This document shows, piece after piece, positions 21,646-32,900 of a stretch of 64,000 bases of DNA (position 1 is its first letter; every line of letters starts with the position of its first letter). Position numbers and translations under genes: made by a program. Origin of the DNA: Prorocentrum cordatum (lineage: Eukaryota; Sar; Dinophyceae; Prorocentrales; Prorocentraceae); assembly GCA_963575745.1 (NCBI GenBank), contig CAUYUJ010021059.1, forward strand, positions 122,501-186,500, in the 5' to 3' direction. A model generated the notes under the pieces. That model saw only the letters and a list, made by a program, of their open reading frames with translations, ran no database searches and was not told the origin of the DNA.

Positions 21646-21954
21646 TTTGTAATTTTCCACGTATTCCAATGATCAACGTACCAGAAATGGCGTTCTGGAA
21701 GAATTCAGGATTATGCGGGTGCAAGTCCCAAAAATGGCGCTCTGGCACGATTCCAGATCGTCAAGACGCAGCAGTCAGGTTGATACGTGGCGCTGCAATC
21801 CCGAGAACAATGCTTTGGCATGCTTCAGGATCTTCAAACGGTTGTCTTCCAACGCGGCAGTTCCCTCAATTGAAATGAACCGTTGTGGGGCCTATGAAGA
21901 GGCAGCTTGGAGGGAGGGTTAATTCCAACATCGTTGATAATTCTGAGTTTTACA
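21646..21954. other. No recognised gene
   Basis: Short unique stretch with loosely repeated AAATGGCGYTCTGG. No gene supported. Confidence 0.35.
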
Positions 21955-22414
21955 ATGGTCCTCCTCCTCCTCCTCGCTCCTCCTCCTCCTCCTTCTCCTC
22001 TTCTCTTCTTCTCCTCCTCCTCCTCCTCCTCTCCTCCTCCCCTCCTCCTCCCTCCTCCTCCTCCTCCTCCTTCCTCCTCCTCTCCTTCCTCCTCCCCCTC
22101 CTCCTCCTCTCCTCCTTCTCCTCCTCCTCTCCCCTGCTCTCCTCCTCCTCCTCCTCCTCTCCTCCTCCTCTCCTCCTCGCCTCCTCCTCCTCCTACCTCC
22201 TCCTCCCCTTCTCCTCCTCTTCTTCCTCCTTCCTCCTCCTGCTCCTCCTCTCCTCCTCTCCTCCATCTCCTCCTCCTCCTCCTTCCTCCTTCTTCTCTCC
22301 TCCTTCTCCTCCTCCTCCTCCTCCTCCTCCTTCTCCTCCTCCTCCTCCTCCTCCTCCTCCTCCTCCTCCTCCTCCTCCTCTCCTCCTCCTCCTCCTCCCC
22401 CTCCTCCTCCTTAG

Positions 22415-22556
22415 GCGAGGAGCGCCGTGGGCGAGATGGTGCCGCCCGTCCCAGGGGTTGCCCGCGGCGGGCCACGGCACCGGGACTGCCAGCCGCCCCG
22501 TGCCCGCCGGCGCGGCCCGCGACCAGGTCGCTCCTCGCCGCCCCTCGTCATCTCCG
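22415..22556 (+). repeat. Exon-like insert, copy 1
   Basis: Begins GCGAGGAGCGCCGTGGGCGA directly after CTCCTCCTCCTTAG, which looks like a pyrimidine tract plus acceptor. A 2-base deletion relative to copies 2-4 shifts the frame after GEMVPPVP. Confidence 0.7.
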
Positions 22557-22916
22557 TCTCCTCCTCCTCCTCTTCTCCGCCTCCTCGTCGCCTCGCTCCT
22601 CTCGCTCCTCCTCGCGTTCCTGCTCCACGTGCCCCTCATCCTCGCTCCTCCTCCTCTTCTCCTCTCCCCTCTGCTCCTCTCCTCTTACTCCTCCTCCTCC
22701 TCTCCTTCTCCTCTCCTCTCATCCCTCTCTTCCTCCTTTCCTCCTCCTCCTCCTCTCGCTTCTCCTCCTCTCTCCTCGCCTCCTCCTCTCTCCTCTGTCC
22801 TCTCCTCCTCCTCCTCCTTCTCCTCCTGCTCCTCCTGCTCCTCCTCCCCTCCTCCTCCTTCATCTCCTCCTCCTCCTCCTCCTCCTCCTCGTCCTCCTCC
22901 CCCTCCTCCTCCTTAG

Positions 22917-23060
22917 GCGAGGAGCGCCGTCAGCGAGATGGTGCCGCTCGTCCCTGGGGCCGCCCGCGGTGGGCCCAACGGCACCAGGATTGCCAGCCGC
23001 CCCGTGCCCGCCGGCGCGGCCCGCGAGGAGGTCGCTCCTCGCTGCCCCTCGTCATCTCCG
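22917..23060 (+). repeat. Exon-like insert, copy 2
   Basis: Same TTAG|GCGAGGAGC boundary. The plus frame reads GEMVPLVPGAARGGPNGT and continues in register with copies 3 and 4 up to PSSS. Confidence 0.7.
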
Positions 23061-23250
23061 TCTCCTCCTACTCCTCCTCCTTCTCAACTTCGCGTTCTTG
23101 CTCAACGTCGCCTCGCTCCTCCTCGCTCCCCCCTCCTCGTTCCTCCTTTCTCCTTCTCTCTCCTGCTCCTGCTCCTCCTCTCCTCCTCCTCCTCCTCCTC
23201 CCTCCTCCTCCTCCTCCTCCTCCTCCTCCTCCTCCCCCTTCTCCTCCTTA

Positions 23251-23395
23251 GGCGAGGAGCGTCGTCGGCGAGATGGTGCCGCCCGTCCCCAGGGCCGCCC
23301 GCGGCGGGCCTAACGGCACCGGGACTGCCAGCCGCCCCGTGCCCGCCGGCGCGGCCCGCGACCAGGTCGCTCCTTGCTGCCCCTCGTCATCTCCG
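23251..23395 (+). repeat. Exon-like insert, copy 3
   Basis: Same boundary and the same frame (GEMVPPVPRAARGGPNGT). Differences from copy 2 are mostly single substitutions. Confidence 0.7.
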
Positions 23396-24075
23396 TCTCC
23401 TCCTGCTCCTCCTCCTCCTCCTCCTCCTCCTCCTCCTCCTCCTCCTCCTCCTCTCCTCCTCTCCTCTCCCCCTGTTCCTCGCGTTCTTGCTCAACGTCGC
23501 CTCGCTCCTCCTCGCTCCTCCTCGCTTCTCCTCCTCCTCTCTCCTCCTCCTCCTCTCCTCTCGCCTCCTCCTTCTCCTCCTCCTCCTCCTCCTCCTCCTC
23601 CTCCCTCCTCCTCCTCCTCTCCCGTCCTCCTCCTGGTCCCTCCTTGTGGTTCCTCCTCGTTCCTCGCTTGCCCCTCCTTTTGTCCGCCTTCTGCTCCTGC
23701 TTCCTCGCGTTCTTGCTCACGTCGCCTCTCTCCTCCTCGCTTCTCCTCCGTCTCTCCTTCTCCTCCTCCTCCTCTCCTCCTCATCTTCTTGTCCTCCTCC
23801 TCCTCCCTCCTCGGTTCCTGTTCGTCCTCCTCCTCCTGCTCTGCTTCCTCCTCCTCCTCCTCCTCCTCTCCTCCTCCTCCTCCTCCTCTCCTCTCCTCTC
23901 TCCCCCTTCTCCACCCTGCCCATCCCTGTCCTCATCCTCATCCTCCACTTCTTCTCTCCTGCTCCTCCCTCCTCCTCCTCCTTCTCATCCTCCTTCTCCT
24001 CGTGCTCCTCCGCCTCCTCCTTCTCCTCCTCGTCCTCCTCCTCCTCCTCCTCCTCCTCCTCATCCCCCTCCTTAG

Positions 24076-24216
24076 GCGAGGAGCGCCGCTGGCGAGATGG
24101 TGTCGCTCGTCCCCAGGGCCGCCCGCGGCGGGCCCAACGGCACCGGGACTGCCAGCCGCCCCGTGCCCGCCGGCGCGGCCCGCGGCCAGGTCGCTCCTCG
24201 CTGCCCCTCGTCATCT
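24076..24216 (+). repeat. Exon-like insert, copy 4
   Basis: Same boundary and frame (GEMVSLVPRAARGGPNGT). Spacing to copy 3 is 825 bases, against 334 and 502 for the earlier steps, so the unit is not a simple tandem. Confidence 0.7.
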
Positions 24217-24780
24217 GCTCCTCCTCCTTCTCCTGCTTCTTCGCGTTCTTGCTCCCCGTCGCCTCGCTCCTCCTCGATTCTCCTCCTCCTCCTCCTCTCC
24301 TCTCTCCTCGCTCCTCCTCCCCTCCTCCTCCTCCTCTCCTCCTCCTCCTCATCCTCCTCCTCCTCCTCCTCCTCCTCCTCCTCCTCCTCCTCCTCCCTCT
24401 CCTCCTGCTCCTCCTCCTGCTCCTCCTCCTTCTCCTCCTCGTCCTCCTCCTCTTTCTCCCCCTCCTCCGACTGGTCCCTCCTTGTGGTTCCTCCTCGCTC
24501 CTCGCTGCCCCTCCTTTTATCCGCCTTCTCCTCCTGCTTCCACGGTTTCTCGCACCTCTTCGTTCCTCCCTTCTCCTCCTCCTCCTCCTCCTCCTCCTCC
24601 TCCTCCTGTTCTTCCTCCTCCTCTCCTCCTCCTCCTCCTCCATCCTCTTCGCTCCTCCTGCTCCTCTCCTCGCTCTTCTTCCTCCTTCTCCTCCATCTCC
24701 TCCTCTTCCTCCTCTTCCTCCTCCTCCTCCTCCTTCTCGTCCTCCTCCCCCTCCTCCTCCTTCTCCTCCTCCTATTGTTT

Positions 24781-27113
24781 TCAGACCATCGTGCACGGTC
24801 GATCGGGGTGGCTAAGTCGAGGTGATGTGAGTGAAGCGTATTTTGCTGTATTCATGTGTACGTGTCTTCACTGTTTGTACACTATTGTTTTGGGCAGTGG
24901 CAAAACAGGTTGGCTGTATCATTGCATGGAGACGTTCAGCAGTGGTAGCAGGCTGTGTTGCGGTCAGGCGCGATTCGGGTCTCAACGTCCTTTGGTGGGT
25001 GCAGCGGGCCTCACCAACTACATTGCTGGGGCTGGGGTCCGTCATCATCCGCTTCAGTGCTGGTTTCTCGCACTGTCGCGTTGGGAGTTCTATACTGTTT
25101 TCTTATGTACGTCAAGTTGGGCACAGTTTTCGTCAGCTACAATACCTGCATCTCCCATTGCCGCTTGGGGAGTGTCTCTATTTGTGTTGCTGGTGATATT
25201 CCGCAGTTTGTTTGCTGCATGTTTCAATTGCATGTGTGCATTTCTCAGTTCTTGCGTGCGTGAATGTAAGCAGTACTCTCAGGTGCTTTAGTCAGGTGGT
25301 TCGTTCCCTGTGGCCGTGCATATCGCAACGGTAATCAGGCGACTTTCGAGTACAGTTGTTCCGTGCTGTTGTATTTGGTGTTTCAACCGTGGTCAGGCGG
25401 TGCGTGGTTGCTTTCACCTGTCGGCACGGTTGTCGTTCACCTTTCAAGGTGTCTTGCATTCTGGTGGTCAACCTCCCGCGCGGAAAAGAGCCAGGGAACA
25501 TGAGGCTACCCATATACTCACAAAAGTGAAGGCCTTATCAACATTTCCGTCAATACCTTCCAAGTGGTGTATATGTGATGCGCCACGTTTTCTGCTGTTC
25601 GGTGACAATGGTATGTGTGTCACTCAAGTGGGAGGCTTTGGTTTCTCGAGTGGTCGCGCGCGGTATTCGGGATGTTTTGTTCCTCCGCTTCGCGCGCCCC
25701 GTGTTCCTTGGCGTCTGGTGCGTATTCAAGGTCGAGGGGCGTTGGTTTTCCGATATGACATCGTCATGGCGTCCAGTTCAGTCCAGTCCAGCCCTCCTCC
25801 TCCTCTTCCCCCTCCGCCTCCTCTTCCTCGTCGTCGTCCTCCTTCTCCTCCTCCTCTTCCTCCTCCTCCTCTCTCTCCCTCCCCCTCCCCATTCACCTCC
25901 GATGATCACGTGGCCGTCCAAGCTCGCCGCAGACAGAAGTCGTCGGGCCGCAGCCGGTATCCGGTGTGCCCTCTCCCCGATCGGTCCCCGCCCGCTTTCG
26001 CTCTTTCCTCTTAACCATTGTCCCCGGGGGCGGAGCTATCGCCGATGATGAGGACCCGAGGGTTTTATGTTGTTCCTCGTTCCTTTTCTTTTCTCGGCCT
26101 TTTCGCTTCAATTTTCCTCTTCACCGCTCGCTCCTCCTCAAAGGGAGCGGGAGGCTTGGGAGGGAGGGGTGCGGAGCCAGGGTGCCTCCAGGAAACATCC
26201 AGCGGTACGAGCAGCAACCAGTGACGACGCTGGGCAGACCAGTCTTCGCACCGCTCTTCTGCTTCGCGATGTCGTGCCTGGGGCGAAGCAGTCCGCGGCA
26301 GAGGAACCTGGCGAACCGCGCCCGCGCTGGGACGCTGAGGCCCTCGTCCGGGCGGTCGTCAGAGGCATCCATCCCCGTCGGCGCATTCCGCTTTGTCTTT
26401 GGGGGCGGTGGGCCCGGCGGTCGTTGGTACACCAGGGGGATCAGTCGAGCTTGTCATGCAACGTCGCGCTGATTCTCCACGGGCGAGCTGGGGGGTTCGG
26501 CGTGGTGGCTGTCAGCGGGGCTGATCCTCGTTCCCGCAATGGACGTCCCTGCATCCTGGCCTGGCAGAAGAGGCCGCGCTCTCTTCAGCCCTGCACGAGA
26601 CGCCGAACCCCCCCCTCGGCGCGCTCCGCGCGCCGGGCAGGGGGAGCCAGCGCCGACCAAAAATATCCGCGCTGGGCTCCGCAAGCTGATGTTTATGCGT
26701 TGCTTTCCTCTGCAACTGGGCCCAGCTCGGTCTCGCTAGCTGGCAGTCCTGACACGGGACATCTTGAGGCGTTCCGAGCCGGGGGGGGTGGCAGGGGGGG
26801 CGATATGTGGGGAGGTGAAGGAAGGCGCACCTTTTGTGCCCTGAAGGTGCCCCGAAGGGGCCCAAAACGATAACGAAAGGTGCACCTCTCTCCCTCCAGT
26901 TTGTAATTCAGCAACGCCCAACGTCTCGCCCCCCCCCCCCCGCCCCCCCCCCGTGATGACCCCTTTCCCCCCTTGGTGCGAAACCGCGTATGTACCTGTG
27001 CGTGCCCCGCGCGTGCACTATTCCGGCGGGCCCCAGGGGGCAGTCCTCCAGGGCGACCTTTCGGCGTGCCACCGCCACCCCCCTGCGCTGGCCCGTCTGG
27101 GTGGATGGTGCTC
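24781..27113. other. No recognised gene
   Basis: Mostly unique sequence with a CT-rich stretch at 25795-25895. I examined the longer frames (for example 25310-26014 and 26067-26873) and saw no domain, periodicity or motif to support them. Confidence 0.35.
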
Positions 27114-27167
27114 GCAGCTGGGTGGACCTGTCCCGAGGGGCCCCCCTGCTGCACGCAATCAAAACAC
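27114..27167 (-). repeat. 54-bp dispersed repeat, copy 1
   Basis: Matches 28033-28086 at about 48 of 54 positions. On the minus strand it reads CVQQGGPSGQVHPAA; the other copy reads CVKQGGPSVQVHPAA. Confidence 0.6.
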
Positions 27168-27217
27168 CTGTTTGTACCGTCGCGAGGGAGCCCAGGGGCA
27201 AGGTGAGGAAAACGACA

Positions 27218-27312
<95 letters not shown>
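27218..27312. repeat. (GAC)n, about 31 units
   Basis: Essentially uninterrupted GAC repeat. Pure triplet runs of this length are usually recent or unstable. Confidence 0.97.
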
Positions 27313-27313
<1 letters not shown>

Positions 27314-27484
27314 GGCGAGACAGAGCGGGGGAGAGGAGGGCGGGCAGGGGGAGAGCACGGCGGCCGCGCCGCCGCCCCCAGGGCGGTCCCAAAGGCGAGC
27401 CCCCCAGCTCAATCAGGGGCGCCCGGCCGCTCCTGCAGGCAAGCGCGCAGGGCCGCACGCCACGTCCGCTTGCGCGCTCCGCTG

Positions 27485-27950
27485 GCAACAGGGGCAGCAT
27501 GGCTGCCTGCGGCGGCAGCGCGGGGGACCAGCCGCCGTACAGCCGGCTCGCGAACCGCGGCCACCATGGCGCCCAGCAGCTGCACCTCAAGCGTGCGACC
27601 CACCCGGGCCCTGCGCCGCCAAGTGCGGGTGCTAGGCGCCGCCCGCGAACAGCGCCTTCGCCCCTTCACCGCGGCCGCCTGCCCAGCGCGGGGGCGCGCA
27701 GGAGGCGCGACGCCTGCTGGCGGCCCTGGCCGCGCCCGAGCTGCCGGCGCCGCGGCGGCGGCGACGGCCGCGGCGCCCGCCCGCGGCGGTGGGCAGGCGC
27801 CGCCCAGCGTCGCCGCACCCTGGGCCCGCCTGGGCTGGCGCTGCCGTGGTTGACCTTGAGGGCGGCCAGCCTCACGGCAACCGCCACGCGCTGGACCGCC
27901 GCGAGCGCCTCCAGCTGCCGCACGCGCTGCTGGAGACATGCTGGCGGCGG
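27485..27950 (-). other. Possible minus-strand coding stretch
   Basis: On the minus strand one frame reads LQQRVRQLEALAAVQRV, a heptad-like pattern, near 27850-27950. Another frame near 27430-27590 also reads as Ala-rich protein (VAAVREPAVRRLVPRAAAA). A donor-like CTCAAG|GTCAAC lies between them. Base composition alone could produce both, so this is weak. Confidence 0.2.
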
Positions 27951-28032
27951 GAACCGGGCTCTCGTTCCAGCGCCAGCCAGGGTGTTCGCCGCGTCGTTTC
28001 CTTCCCAATCCTCCTCCGAAGTGCCCCGATCG

Positions 28033-28086
28033 GCAGCTGGGTGGACCTGCACCGAGGGACCCCCCTGCTTCACGCAGTCCAAACAC
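28033..28086 (-). repeat. 54-bp dispersed repeat, copy 2
   Basis: See 27114-27167. The two lie 0.9 kb apart in the same orientation. Confidence 0.6.
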
Positions 28087-28239
28087 GCAGTCCCCCCCCT
28101 CCTCCTTCTTCTCATCCTGCGGAGGCGTGCGCCCCCCAGGCCTGCTACCAGGAGTGCGGTCCTGCGACAACTCGCCATTTGTGTACCGCGTCCGTTTCCA
28201 GTGGCTTTGGTCTGCCTCGTGGAGAAAAACATGATTCCT

Positions 28240-28445
28240 CTTCCTCTTACTCTTCCTCTTTCTTCCCCTCCCCCTCCCCCTTTCCCTCCTCCCCTTTTCC
28301 CCCTCCTCCTATCTCCTCCTCCTCCTCGTCCTCCTCCTATCTCCTCCTCCTCCTCCTCCTCCTCCTCCACCTCCTCCTATCTCCTCTTCCTCTTCCTCCT
28401 CCTCCTCCTCTTCCTCCTCCTCCTCCTCTTCCAACTCCAACTCCT
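28240..28445. repeat. (TCC)n tract
   Basis: Imperfect CTC/TCC repeat. Confidence 0.9.
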
Positions 28446-28984
28446 CCTCCCCCCCCGCCCTCTGCTGGGCACGTGGGCGGGGCGGACGCCTCCCTCTCTG
28501 GGCTGGCCCCGCCCCCGCGGGAGGCGGCGGCCCGCGCCGCCGAGGGGGCAGCGCGCCACAACGGGACCCGGCCGACGCAGGGTGCTGAGGGAGGGAGGGA
28601 GGGATGGAGGGGGGGGGGCGGAGAGGGGGAGTTGGGTTCGTTGGGAGGGCGGGGGGGGGAGGGGGAGGGGGAGGAGGAGCAGGAGGAGGAGTTGAAAAGG
28701 TTGTTGGTGGAAAACAATTAAATCAGTGGAAGAGGGGGAATTCAGGAGGTCAAAGAGGTTGCCAAATTTCTGAGATATGGTGCAGGTTTGTACATACGAC
28801 GAACGTATGCGGCCCAAGGATGCCCCATATGAGGAAATCAAGGGTTTGGGGGGAGTGGGGCAACGCTGATTGTTAGGAGCAGCGCGTCCGCGAGGTATCA
28901 CTTGAGTTTGTTGTGTGTCCCGTGGGCCCTCAGCTGAAGCCTCCGCTGATCTCACAGACCGACGTGCTAAGCCACAAATAATAC
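28446..28984. other. No recognised gene
   Basis: GC-rich sequence, a GGA/GGG-rich stretch (28595-28690), then about 290 bases of more ordinary composition with no gene visible. Confidence 0.35.
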
Positions 28985-29330
28985 CCCCCCTTCTCCTCCC
29001 TCCTCCTCCTCCCTCCTTCTCCTCCTTCTCCTCCTCCTCCTCCTTCTCCTCCTCCTCCTCCTCCTCCTCCTCCTCCTCCCTCCTCCTTCTCCTCCTCCTC
29101 CTCATCCCTTATCCTCCTCCTCCCTCCTCCTCCTCCTCCTCCTCCTCCTCCTCCTCCTCCTCCTCCTCCTCCTCCCTTCTCCTCCCTTCTCCTCCTCCTC
29201 CTCCTCCTCCACCTGATCCCCTTCCTCCGCCTCCTCCTGCTCCTCCTCCGTCTCCGTCGCCTCCTCCTCCTCCGCCTCCTCCTCCTCTTCCTCATCCTCC
29301 CTTCTCCTCCTGCTCCTCGCGTTCATCCTC
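28985..29330. repeat. (TCC)n tract
   Basis: Imperfect CTC/TCC repeat, long enough to give a 164-codon Ser/Pro frame that is not a gene. Confidence 0.95.
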
Positions 29331-29913
29331 CTGCTCCTTGTCGCCGTGTGGGAAGTTCACACCAGTCAAGGACTTTAAGACAAGCGCGATGCATGAGGAG
29401 CAGCCGTGAGCGCAGAAGATATCAACATAGAATAATCAGAAGGATGAGTAGCAGGATGAGGCGGAGGGAGAAGATTGGACAGGGGCGGGAAGGGAGAGGG
29501 AGATTAGGATTTTGTCACAACACAAGCGCGCCCAACAAGGTGCCATCGCAATGTGTTCAGGCACGTTCGCCAACACCTCCTCTCACGGTCTTGAGCCTGT
29601 AGCTTCGGGTCCAAATGCGAAGCTAGAATTTGATCAATTTCTAAGCGTTCAGTGCCTGGAGAGCCTCAGAGCCCAAGGTTTCACATTATTTCCTTTCGGT
29701 CCGATCGCCGACGCCGCCACCATTGCATCCTTCCTTCGCCAACCGTTCCGCCTCATGGTTGTTTGTCCCAACCTGACTACAGTCACCCAAATCGCCCCAG
29801 TTGGTTTTCAGAGGCCGTTTTTCTCAGATTGCTCAGGGATGATCCACGTCAAATACTTGAAGCTCCTCTATCTAGCGTTGCATTGCGTTGCATCTTGCGT
29901 TGCATCGTGATCT
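29331..29913 (+). other. Upstream region of the 30-34 kb gene
   Basis: A 132-codon open frame at 29512-29910 ends just before the spliced-leader relic and has no recognisable domain. I take the stretch as upstream flank. Confidence 0.3.
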
Positions 29914-29949
29914 GCGTAATCATTTGGGCTCAAACTGTTTTGGCTCTTT
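29914..29949 (+). other. Tandem relict spliced-leader sequences
   Basis: 29914-29934 matches the 21-nt dinoflagellate spliced leader at 16 of 21 positions. 29935-29949 matches its last 15 nt at 10 positions, including TTTTGGCTC. The second copy starts exactly where the first ends, as expected when a trans-spliced mRNA was retroposed more than once. The leader is known from the literature; the match is by eye. Confidence 0.65.
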
Positions 29950-29991
29950 CGTGATTGAGGCTTCCCTTGCGACCAGGCTCCGCTCGCATGT

Positions 29992-32900
29992 ATGTTTGCA
30001 GGTTTCATCGCGGAGGCCCCTGCTGACGAGCACAATGCAGCGGTGCCGCCAGCTGCTCCTGTTGCTGCGGCTGTCCCGCCGATCGGCGGTGGTCGAGGTC
30101 GAGGGGCACGGGGCGGCGGCGACAGGGGCAGAGGCCGTCGTGGCAGAGGGCGCGGCTTCCAGCACAGCGCCGAGACGAAGGCGAAGATGCAGGCTGCGAA
30201 GTCTTCTCGAAAGGCCGCTCGAGCAGTCGATGCGCTCACTAGTCGGATTCATGGGCACGCAGACCAGTTGGTAGCGACCGTTGGCTTTCAGGAGTGTTCG
30301 AGCCAGAGCTCCAAGCGAACCCTCCAGCACATCCAGACGCAGAGAGGCCAAGTTGTTGCAGTCGCTATCGATCGAGGGTCCTCTCATGAAGCCGATCGCG
30401 ACAGGATCATCGTGAGCCACGCCAGGGCTCAGGCAGACGGCTTGCGCATGTGGCTTCAGGATGACACTTCGTTTTTCTTTCAATTCACGAACACGTTCGA
30501 CGATGCATCTATGTGGATTGCAAAAGAGAGCCCTGGTGACATTGCAGCAGCCATTGAGGAACTGGACGGGCCTTTGAAAAAGAAACTAAAAATGAGAGCT
30601 CCCAAAGGTGGTATGAGGCACACCCCAGTACTCAATGTATGCGAGTCTGTGTTTAAATTATGTGACGTTGGTGCCCTTCCTAGCCATGGTTGTTCGGCAA
30701 CGTCCATCACGAGCCCAGCACAGCCACTACCACAAGCGAACTACTCTACAGTGATGGACAGGTGGAGACGGTGGACGGTGGGAAACGACTCCATCAGACC
30801 AGGGTGCAGCGTGGACCCTGACGGCACCCTCACGGCTGCTGGCGTAATGGATTCGCCGAAATGGAAGAACATCTCCGCTGTCAGGGATTGCTTACAGTTG
30901 AACTCCAATATTGTTGCAAAATGTGAAGATGCGTTTCGCGCCCGAAGGGCGGAACTTCAGGATGATGACCGTGCAGACGGGGTTCCGACTATATTTAGTC
31001 TCAATTGTTGTGGTCACATGTGCGTTCTGGGATTGAAGCCGATTCTGTCATTTTACCCTGGTTTGAATGCTCATGTGGTTCGTTGCGGCCATGTTTGTCA
31101 GTCGTCGAGGCCCGAGGTTTAGCCAGAACCCTCCACCCCCTGGACCCCATCCCCATGCCTCTTCGGTCAATCGAAACCCTGTCATCGTAGAACCCCAACC
31201 CCATAATGGTGGAGCCCATGAGCAGCTCTCAGTGCAAAGATGGGGTCCTGGGGAAGGGGTCTTGGGAGGGTGGATTGACTGGCTAACCCTAGGGGGTCGG
31301 ACTTGTACGAAGCTGCTCTTGATAAGGAGGTCGACCAGTACTTTAGGTATCGCCCTGTTGTCGACTTGCCTGTTGAGTTTCCTGCTTGGAGGGCTCGTGC
31401 TCAGCGTGTGCTTGACATCACGGGCTTCGACATGGCGCAAGAGAGTAAGGATTTCATTTTGATGATGGACAATGGGAACTGGGAAGCCAGCGACGGCAAC
31501 ATGGATATCATCCACTGGTGCCCCTATGACTGCACGTGCGGCCGATCGAGGGAGTCGGCGCTCATCAAGATGAGAGCCGTCATTAAGTTGTCGGTGGGGG
31601 CAAGCTGCCCACTAGCACTGGAGTACAGATGGAAACACATGGAGAAGGCGAACGCGTGGTGCTACAGGGGCCGATCACAACACGATCTGATGGCGAGAGC
31701 GTTTCGCAGGGCATACCCAAGAAAAGCAATCGAGACTGCCCAGGCGGAGGTCGCCGACGCGGCCGCCATCGGCAATCCAGACATCCAGGCGAGTTCCGCC
31801 TCCAAGCAGGCCGTCAAGGTTGGCAAGATTATCTCCTACAACGAGAAGAACCCTGGTGGCATCGCACATCGAAAGGTTCTCGCTCTACAAGCGCCCATGC
31901 AGAAGTTCCTCGACTACGCATTCAAGTGCGAGTCGGCCACGACGGAATTCACGACTGCGGCTTGTGCCTTGCCCGGAGCTATGTCGGACGTTGCCGTTGG
32001 TGCGTTGGCGGCTGCGCGTGTAAAGCAGAACGAAGCATGTCGCCTCAACTTGGCTGTTCTTTCTGGCGATAGGGGCCGCAAGATTTTGTCAGAGCAAGCT
32101 GCTGCTGTTGCGAACTTTGGTCACGCCATGTGGGACGACATTGGCGCATCTCGGAACGAACAGTTTGAGACGTGTCTGAATATACTTAAGAGCATGGGCG
32201 TGACATGGCGTCGCCTGGTATTTTATTTCAATCAGCCGAAGTTCGAGGTACTTCAAGTTTGCGGGGACTTGGTTGGAAATGAGCTCGCCATTGATCGCAT
32301 TGTCACGCCCATCCGCGAGAAGAGTGAGCAGTGTGAGAAGTGCGTGGACGACTATACTAACATATGGTGCCGTCGTTTGCGCTACCCAGAGACAATGTTT
32401 CGAGCGCAGTCTGCACTGCGAGTTCAGGTGGCCTCCACGCCCGTGTGCAGCGTCTCCGTGGAGAAGAAGCACCTCCTCGGCCAGGAGGTCAGGAAGCCAA
32501 AGAGTAGAGGCAGGGCGACGAGAGCTTCGCAGCTGATCAAGAGAACCTACCACAAGCTTGTCCTCAAGACGAATGTCCAGAAGACCACTGACGTGCACCG
32601 CAGGGTCCTGAGGACAGCATCGGAACGCAGAGCATTTGGGAGGCTTGCGGCATCCATGGCTTTGCAGAGGCGCGGTGTCACCAATCGCCATCGAGAGGCG
32701 ACACGGTGCATGAGGCGTCACCGCAGAGGTCCGACAAAGACGTCTGCTTGGGCGACATACAAGCGCGTCAATTGGACCCCTGGGATCAAGCCATGCAAGG
32801 ACGCAGGCAAGGCTGAGTCAGCTCGGCTTAGGCGCGCATTTTTGGCCTTGGCGCCCCCTTCTCGTGAGCATTACAACGCCTTGGCAGAGGTTGGCACGGC

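Larger units (their letters stand above)
21955..24780 (+). repeat. 2.8-kb (TCC)n polypyrimidine tract
   Basis: Imperfect TCC/CTC repeats fill this stretch, interrupted by four inserts of about 145 bp that are listed separately. The purine strand is GGA-rich. The long Ser/Pro/Leu and Arg/Glu frames are repeat-encoded. Confidence 0.95.

Noticed and set aside
21907-25291. Very long open frames (up to 672 codons) across the TCC tract
   Set aside because: Almost entirely Ser/Pro/Leu from triplet repeats. Several frames are open at once on both strands, so no frame is favoured.
29512-29910. 132-codon frame upstream of the transposase-like gene as an extra exon
   Set aside because: It ends before the spliced-leader relics, which should mark the transcript's 5' side, and it has no recognisable domain.
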